The notes under the pieces are model-generated. The model had not been told where the DNA came from. It made no database searches and saw nothing but the letters and a program-made list of their open reading frames with translations. A stretch of 9,729 bases of DNA from Fidelibacterota bacterium (GTDB lineage Bacteria; Fidelibacterota; Marinisomatia; Marinisomatales; TCS55): the NCBI GenBank assembly GCA_014239505.1, contig JAAZYT010000164.1, positions 1 through 9,729 on the forward strand. Direction: 5' to 3'. Below, piece after piece: positions 5,433 to 9,729 of this stretch (position 1 is the first letter of the stretch; the number at the start of each line of letters is the position of its first letter). Both the position numbers and the translations under genes were made by a program.

Positions 5433-7060
5433 CACATTCTTTCAGGCGCTGTAATGCCTAATATAGTTAATCCATTACGTAAAACAATTTTAACAGCTTG
5501 AATAAGAGCAATTCTAGATCTAGTTAAATCTTTGTCTTCGGTAATTACCCTGCAATCAGAATAAAACCGATGGAAATTATTAGCTGTATCATACAAATAA
5601 GTTGCTATTGTTTGAGGTTCTAGAGCAGTACGAGAATTTTCAATTACCTGTGGAAATTGTTCAAGCTTTTTTAATAATCGTAGTTCAGATTGATGCGTAA
5701 GCAACGATAAATCATAATTATTTAACTTTGGGTTGTCAAGGGCTTCGTAGCGCTTAATTATATTACAAATACGTGCATGTGCATACTGTAAATAAAAAAC
5801 AGGGTTTTTCTCTGATTGATCTGTTGCAAGATCTAAATCAAAATTCAAATGTGTATTCATACCGCGCATCACAAAAAAATATCGTAGAACATCTGGATTT
5901 ACTTCTTTAACTAGCTCATCCATAGTAACAAAATTTGCTTTACGTGTTGACATCTTTACTTTTTCACCTGAACGTAATAACGTTACAAATTGATATAAAA
6001 GAACATGAATATGATCAGTTTTCATTCCAAGTGCATCAAGCGCAATTAATACATCAGGATATGTATCTGCATGATCTGCTCCAAAAATATCAATTATTAG
6101 ATTATATCCACGATTTATTTTATCTTGGTGGTATACGGTATCTGGAACTCGATAGGTTGGCTCGCCACTACTTTTTATATATACACGATCTTGTTCTTTG
6201 CCTAAAGAAGTTGAACGAAACCAGGTTGCGCCATCTTTTTCGTAAATGAGATCTTTTGATTTCATTTTATTTAAAAATTTGTCAATTTGTCCATTATCAT
6301 AAAAAGACTTTTCATTTGAAAATTTGTCAAATTTTATTCCAATATTCAGTAAACTATTTTTTATATCTAAAAAAATAGTTTTTTCAGCAAAATCTTTGAA
6401 TATAGGATCCTTTGTATTTAAAGATTTACCATGTTCTTTGATAATTAACTTTGCAATATCTATAATATATAAGCCTTCATATCCACCTTCAGGAAAATCA
6501 GATTCTTTACCAATTAATTCTCTATATCTAAATTCAACAGACTCGCCAAGTATGCGCATTTGTCTACCAGCATCATTAAAATAATATTCTCGTGTAACTT
6601 CATACCCATTCCACTCTAAAATATTTGCAACACTATCACCTAAAACTGCATTCCTACCATGGCCAACAGTAAGTGGGCCAGTAGGATTTGCACTAACAAA
6701 TTCAACATTAGCTTTTTGACCTTTACCATAAAGATTATTACCATAACTCTCATTAGAAAGAATATCCTCAAGAATTTGATAATAGTATGCAACCCCTATT
6801 GTAAAATTTATAAAACCTGGGTTTGTAACTGTAATTTTATCTATTATACCATCAGAATGATCTATAACATTACTAATTTTTTCACCAATTTTCATTGGAT
6901 TCATCTTTAGTTCTTTACTTAAAATAAGTGGAAGGTTTGTAGAAATATCTCCAAAGTCAGGATTCTTAGGAGGTGAAAGTTTAATCTCTTTCTCTGGATA
7001 CTCCAGAGTTGAAAGAGCGTTAATCAGAGTTTGATTTAATAGAGATAAAATCTTCATCAT
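5432..7060 (-). CDS. argS: Arginyl-tRNA synthetase
   Basis: A complete 542-residue class-I synthetase that charges tRNA-Arg with arginine. In order: an N-terminal tRNA-recognition domain (about 1-85, with NPDFGDISTNLPLILSK at 33-49), the catalytic Rossmann core with FVSANPTGPLTVGHGRNAVL (121-140), where TVGH (131-134) stands for the HIGH motif, YRVPDTVYHQDK (303-314) and IDIFGADH (323-330), the KMSTRKA signature (369-375), and the DALR anticodon-binding domain ending in the family-typical ITAPERM. Length is normal. The start is one of two adjacent ATGs (7060, 7057). Both lie inside rsfS, giving an overlap of about 41 nt, and are needed to include the whole N-terminal domain. No Shine-Dalgarno is visible. 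The gene is essential in most bacteria. Confidence 0.98.
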   Translation of the reverse strand: MMKILSLLNQTLINALSTLEYPEKEIKLSPPKNPDFGDISTNLPLILSKELKMNPMKIGEKISNVIDHSDGIIDKITVTNPGFINFTIGVAYYYQILEDILSNESYGNNLYGKGQKANVEFVSANPTGPLTVGHGRNAVLGDSVANILEWNGYEVTREYYFNDAGRQMRILGESVEFRYRELIGKESDFPEGGYEGLYIIDIAKLIIKEHGKSLNTKDPIFKDFAEKTIFLDIKNSLLNIGIKFDKFSNEKSFYDNGQIDKFLNKMKSKDLIYEKDGATWFRSTSLGKEQDRVYIKSSGEPTYRVPDTVYHQDKINRGYNLIIDIFGADHADTYPDVLIALDALGMKTDHIHVLLYQFVTLLRSGEKVKMSTRKANFVTMDELVKEVNPDVLRYFFVMRGMNTHLNFDLDLATDQSEKNPVFYLQYAHARICNIIKRYEALDNPKLNNYDLSLLTHQSELRLLKKLEQFPQVIENSRTALEPQTIATYLYDTANNFHRFYSDCRVITEDKDLTRSRIALIQAVKIVLRNGLTILGITAPERM

Positions 7061-7415
7061 TATATTCTATTATTGGTGCATCAGCCCAAAGTTTTTCAAT
7101 ATTATAATAGTTTCGCTCAGTTGTTTTAAAAATATGAACAATAACATCGATGTAATCAAGTAACACCCAATTTAATTGTTCGTAACCTTCAATTCGAATA
7201 GGTTTATGATCAGTGCTTTTTCTAATAGTATCTGCAATTGCTTTAACTTGAATATCTGTATCTGCTGAGCATATTACAAATTGATCGGTAAAACTTGTAA
7301 GGTTCATAACATTAATACTGATTACGTTTTCAGCTTTTTTATCCAAAGCAAAATTAGAAATTTGAGCAGCTAGATCACTTGAAGTGATAGCTTTAGGAGG
7401 ATTAGAAGGTGACAA
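7020..7415 (-). CDS. rsfS: Ribosomal silencing factor RsfS (YbeB/DUF143 family)
   Basis: A 131-residue protein. The family core lies at about residues 12-112: INVMNLTSFTDQFVICSADT (34-53), QVKAIADTI (56-64), RIEGYEQLNWVLLDYIDVIV (74-93) and YYNIEKLWADA (103-113), close to E. coli YbeB. RsfS binds uL14 on the large subunit and blocks subunit joining when nutrients are short. A polar C-terminal tail of about 18 residues extends beyond the E. coli form and lies over the start of argS. The start is TTG (7415-7413): no ATG or GTG in frame precedes the core, and Met37 is too far inside. It follows the stop of the LytR_C gene by five bases with no Shine-Dalgarno, suggesting re-initiation by ribosomes leaving that gene. 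Confidence 0.95.
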   Translation of the reverse strand: MSPSNPPKAITSSDLAAQISNFALDKKAENVISINVMNLTSFTDQFVICSADTDIQVKAIADTIRKSTDHKPIRIEGYEQLNWVLLDYIDVIVHIFKTTERNYYNIEKLWADAPIIEYNDEDFISIKSNSD

Positions 7416-7420
7416 ATTAA

Positions 7421-7993
7421 TTAGTTATTTAAATAGGCTTGAATGGATGAAATAGATCGAAAATCTTTTCCAATAACTAATGTTATATCGACATCTAGAT
7501 TAGGGTCAGCAGCTGTAATCACTTGACTTGAATTATTTATATCAAAACCAAGAGCTTCAGCTACATGTTTCATCCCAAAAATATTTTCATTTCGTTGAAT
7601 AAGCATAGTTTTCTCATAATCAAAATGATCTGCATTCTCAGACCTCACTACATCTACACGAATATTTCGTAATAAATCTGAAAATTTTGCAGCGAGGCCA
7701 GGCTCACCACAACCATTTAAAATTTCAATTTGTATATCCATCACTGGATTAGCTTTATAAATTTCTGTTGCTAACTTTGGTGCATCACTCATTGTTGGAA
7801 AGGTTATTTCAATTGGTACGCCCGATTGCGTCTGTCGATTTGAAAATGAAAAAATAAATGCAACAAGCAACAAAGAGAGTATCGCTATAGCTGAGTTAAC
7901 TAAGCCCATTTTTTGAGCTTTACCAGCTGGCGATTTTTTTCTACTAGAAGTAGAAAAAACTTTAAATTTTATTAGACTTTTTAACTTACCCAC
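7421..7993 (-). CDS. Membrane-anchored LytR C-terminal (LytR_C) domain protein
   Basis: A 190-residue protein: a basic N-terminal segment of about 29 residues, one transmembrane helix (about 30-50), a linker, then a LytR_C domain at about 86-177 that opens with IQIEILNGCGEPGLAAKF (87-104) and ends TLVIGKDF (171-178). The helix should place the domain in the periplasm. In LytR-CpsA-Psr proteins this domain follows the phosphotransferase domain; here that catalytic domain is absent, so ligand binding in the envelope is likely and enzyme activity is not. The GTG start (7993-7991) overlaps the upstream stop by one base (TAGTG); Met29, just before the helix, is an alternative start. Neither has a Shine-Dalgarno. 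It lies directly upstream of rsfS; in Gram-positive bacteria full-length LytR-CpsA-Psr genes are also often near rsfS, so the neighbourhood may be old. Confidence 0.85.
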   Translation of the reverse strand: MGKLKSLIKFKVFSTSSRKKSPAGKAQKMGLVNSAIAILSLLLVAFIFSFSNRQTQSGVPIEITFPTMSDAPKLATEIYKANPVMDIQIEILNGCGEPGLAAKFSDLLRNIRVDVVRSENADHFDYEKTMLIQRNENIFGMKHVAEALGFDINNSSQVITAADPNLDVDITLVIGKDFRSISSIQAYLNN

Positions 7994-8463
7994 TAACGAA
8001 TATTATAAAAGCTATTAAATGGTCTTCTGTAATTATTTTGTGGGTAATTATTCATAGATAATTTTAGAAATAAGTTTTTCATAGGCTTATAATTTAAACT
8101 AGCACCATAGTACAACTGCGCTCCATTTAATCCATTATTCGCGTAAGGATTCATTCCACCCATTGGAGAAGCTAAACTGAATTGAGTAGATAACAGAAGA
8201 TTATCTTTCAACATATAATTCATTTGATTGGTATAAGCGCCCATTGTCATAGATTGATTACCTGCACTCATCATACTAATATCAAAACTATGATTTATAT
8301 TAAGCCTATTAAAATCAAGGAGCGGAAGATTTCTTGCTTGTGATAAGCCCTGACTGTTAATAGGTATTGTTCTTTCTGGTAAAGAAGAACGAAGTTGGCC
8401 TGTGCTAATAGCGGACAGGACTAAAAGTATTGCGATTCTTTTAATAATTGATTTCATATACAT
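7993..8463 (-). CDS. Small secreted protein of unknown function, beta-rich, possibly outer-membrane associated
   Basis: I do not recognise this 156-residue protein. It begins with a Sec signal peptide (MKSIIKRIAILLVLSAIS, then STGQ); the ATG at 8457 (Met3) fits the signal as well as the one at 8463. The mature part is rich in Asn, Met, Ser and Tyr and has alternating patterns broken by short turns, such as QMNYMLKDNLLLSTQFSLA (80-98) and LYYGASLNYKPMKNLFLKLS (117-136). These resemble beta-hairpins of small outer-membrane proteins, where a polar turn of the type KDN or KPMKN joins strands. No cysteine is present and there is no typical C-terminal aromatic barrel signature (it ends YNIR), so a full barrel is doubtful. 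It follows mnmA by 47 bases and overlaps the LytR_C gene by one base, so the two envelope proteins are probably co-translated and may work together. Confidence 0.75.
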   Translation of the reverse strand: MYMKSIIKRIAILLVLSAISTGQLRSSLPERTIPINSQGLSQARNLPLLDFNRLNINHSFDISMMSAGNQSMTMGAYTNQMNYMLKDNLLLSTQFSLASPMGGMNPYANNGLNGAQLYYGASLNYKPMKNLFLKLSMNNYPQNNYRRPFNSFYNIR

Positions 8464-8510
8464 ACATAAAATACAAATAAAACATAGTAATTGTTCCAGC
8501 CAATTTTATT

Positions 8511-9590
8511 TTAAAATCTTTTATCAATAATAGCCCCACCAATACATTTATTATCAATGTAGAAGACTACTGATTGTCCAGGTGTTATAGCAAACTGAGG
8601 CTCGTTAAATATAACTTTGCAATTATTTTTTGATAACTCAGTAATTCTACATGATTGATCATCTTGACGATATCGAATTTTAGCTGAAATATTTTCCAGT
8701 GAATTGGTAGGAGCTTCATTGATCCAATGAATTTGATCAGCTTCTAATCCATGATGAAAGAGAGAAGGGTGATCGTGGCCTTGAGCCACAATTAATATAT
8801 TATTATCTAGGTCTTTATCAGCAACAAACCATGGGGCTTCTTTAAAACCATGTCCACCACCAATTCCAAGGCCTTTTCTCTGACCCATAGTATAGTACAT
8901 TAGCCCATCATGCTCTCCACAAATCTTTCCATCTATAGTCTGTATAAGTCCGGGTTTCACAGGTATGTATTTTTTTAAAAATTCTTTAAAAAATTGCTGT
9001 TCACCTATAAAACAAACACCAGTACTATCTTTTTTTGCATAATTAATTAGTCCAGAATTTTCGGCTATTTTTCTAACTTTAACTTTATCTATATCTCCAA
9101 TTGGGAATAAACTTTTTGATAGTTCATTTTGACCTAATAAATATAAAAAATAGCTCTGATCTTTATTTTTATCTAGTCCTTTTAATAAGTGAAACTCATC
9201 TTCGGATTCATTTATTTGAGCATAATGTCCAGTTGCAATTTTTACAGCACCTAAGTCAAAAGCATAATCTAAAAATGCTTTAAATTTTACTTCACGATTA
9301 CATAAGACATCAGGATTAGGTGTTCTTCCTCTAGCATATTCATCAATAAAATGTTTAAAAACATTATCCCAATACTCATTTGAAAAGTTTACACTTCTTA
9401 AAGGAAGATCTAAATGGTCACAAACAGATAGAGCATCTTTATAATCTTCTTCTGAATTACAATTTTTATCATCACCTTCCCAGTTCTTCATAAAAACACA
9501 TTCAACATTATAGCCTAGATCTTTAAGAATTTTTGCTGTGACGGAGCTATCTACTCCGCCACTCATTCCAACTATTACGGTGTCAGACAT
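8511..9590 (-). CDS. mnmA: tRNA-specific 2-thiouridylase MnmA
   Basis: A 359-residue enzyme from the ATG at 9590, normal for the family. It activates wobble U34 of tRNA-Lys, -Glu and -Gln with ATP and inserts sulfur to give 2-thiouridine. From that start: PP-loop VGMSGGVDSSVTAK at 7-20, GRTPNPDVLCNREVKF with catalytic Cys97 (C102 in E. coli), ATGHYA at 119-124, DSTGVCFIGE with Cys193 (C199 in E. coli), MGQRKGLGIGGG at 235-246, and the C-terminal beta-barrel ending GGAIIDKRF. An in-frame ATG seven codons upstream (9611) would add MLCSSIL; I prefer MSDTVIVGMSGG because family members start just before the first strand. The start lies inside the end of the cysteine desulfurase gene (8-nt overlap), a pairing that links sulfur donor and acceptor. 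Confidence 0.97.
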   Translation of the reverse strand: MSDTVIVGMSGGVDSSVTAKILKDLGYNVECVFMKNWEGDDKNCNSEEDYKDALSVCDHLDLPLRSVNFSNEYWDNVFKHFIDEYARGRTPNPDVLCNREVKFKAFLDYAFDLGAVKIATGHYAQINESEDEFHLLKGLDKNKDQSYFLYLLGQNELSKSLFPIGDIDKVKVRKIAENSGLINYAKKDSTGVCFIGEQQFFKEFLKKYIPVKPGLIQTIDGKICGEHDGLMYYTMGQRKGLGIGGGHGFKEAPWFVADKDLDNNILIVAQGHDHPSLFHHGLEADQIHWINEAPTNSLENISAKIRYRQDDQSCRITELSKNNCKVIFNEPQFAITPGQSVVFYIDNKCIGGAIIDKRF

Positions 9591-9729
9591 TAGTATACTT
9601 GAGCAAAGCATTTACTAATACATTTACATCTTCTAATGTATTGCCACGCCCAAAACTAACTCGAATTGTGGAAGTATTTTGACTTTCAGATATTCCCATT
9701 TCCTCAAGGACAAAAGACGGTTTGATAGA
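9583..9729 (-). CDS. Cysteine desulfurase (NifS/IscS family), C-terminal 48 residues, cut by window edge
   Basis: The reading frame enters from the right edge and stops at TGA (9585-9583). It reads KPSFVLEEMGIS, then STIRVSFGRGNTLEDVN and VLVNALLKYTNV. This is the C-terminal end of class-V cysteine desulfurases (family form PSHVL.AMG ... SIRFSLGR.TT.EEID). These PLP enzymes take sulfur from cysteine as a persulfide for thiolation or Fe-S assembly. The active lysine and cysteine lie beyond the window. The 8-nt overlap with mnmA suggests that it is the dedicated sulfur donor for MnmA, as described for YrvO-MnmA in Bacillus, rather than an isc-operon IscS; this last point is inference. Confidence 0.88.
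   Translation of the reverse strand, partial: SIKPSFVLEEMGISESQNTSTIRVSFGRGNTLEDVNVLVNALLKYTNV

Noticed and set aside
5935..6910. Plus-strand open frames (5935-6249, 6324-6584, 6659-6910)
   Set aside because: All are antisense to argS; their compositions mirror the AT-rich complement and no family is recognisable.
8464..8510. Terminator or promoter between mnmA and the 156-residue protein gene
   Set aside because: The only repeat is AATTG-N7-CAATT, too short for a terminator, and no hexamer pair with good spacing is visible, so I treat the genes as one transcript.
9101..9283. Plus-strand open frame of 60 codons
   Set aside because: It is antisense to mnmA, inside its well-conserved coding region.

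Overview
This is an AT-rich (roughly one-third G+C by eye), gene-dense stretch of bacterial chromosome with housekeeping content. I see no phage, transposon, CRISPR or integrase signal. Gene families, tight overlapping operons, Sec, Tat and lipoprotein signal peptides, and a probable outer-membrane-type protein indicate a Gram-negative bacterium. A LytR_C-only protein next to rsfS, the ArgRS signature TVGH and a seven-blade LVIVD secreted protein make me think of the FCB superphylum, for example Marinimicrobia/SAR406. That placement is inference, not something the sequence proves. A consensus TTGACA -35 box argues against the strongly diverged promoters of Bacteroidota proper.

Left part (1-1957, minus strand): an apparent operon reading leftward, with a consensus-like promoter (1929-1957) and a strong Shine-Dalgarno. 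It encodes a Tat-exported class-V PLP aminotransferase-fold enzyme, then (ATGA overlap) a RidA-family protein carrying a lipoprotein signal, then the start of queC (preQ0 synthase), which runs off the window. PLP enzymes of some types release reactive enamine/imine intermediates and RidA hydrolyses them. Here both partners appear to be sent out of the cytoplasm, which makes this the most interesting gene pair in the window.

Centre (2042-4782, plus strand): a divergent gene for a secreted 688-residue protein (three Ig-like domains followed by a seven-repeat LVIVD beta-propeller). A 317-base non-coding stretch follows, holding a promoter-like element and two strong tandem hairpins, perhaps a small RNA. 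After it comes the tmRNA gene (ssrA), with proposed tag ADNGYMAAA and no encoded CCA.

Right part (4788-9729, minus strand): a compact leftward cluster: end of a cysteine desulfurase, mnmA (8-nt overlap), a small secreted protein of unknown function, a membrane-anchored LytR_C protein (1-nt TAGTG overlap, GTG start), rsfS (TTG start), argS (41-nt overlap with rsfS) and a MarC-family membrane protein (1-nt TGATG overlap). The desulfurase and MnmA make the 2-thiouridine of tRNA wobble U34, ArgRS charges tRNA-Arg and RsfS silences idle ribosomes. With tmRNA and QueC nearby, most of the window serves translation and tRNA wobble modification. The marC stop lies only five bases from the tmRNA 3' end in convergent orientation with no convincing terminator between them.
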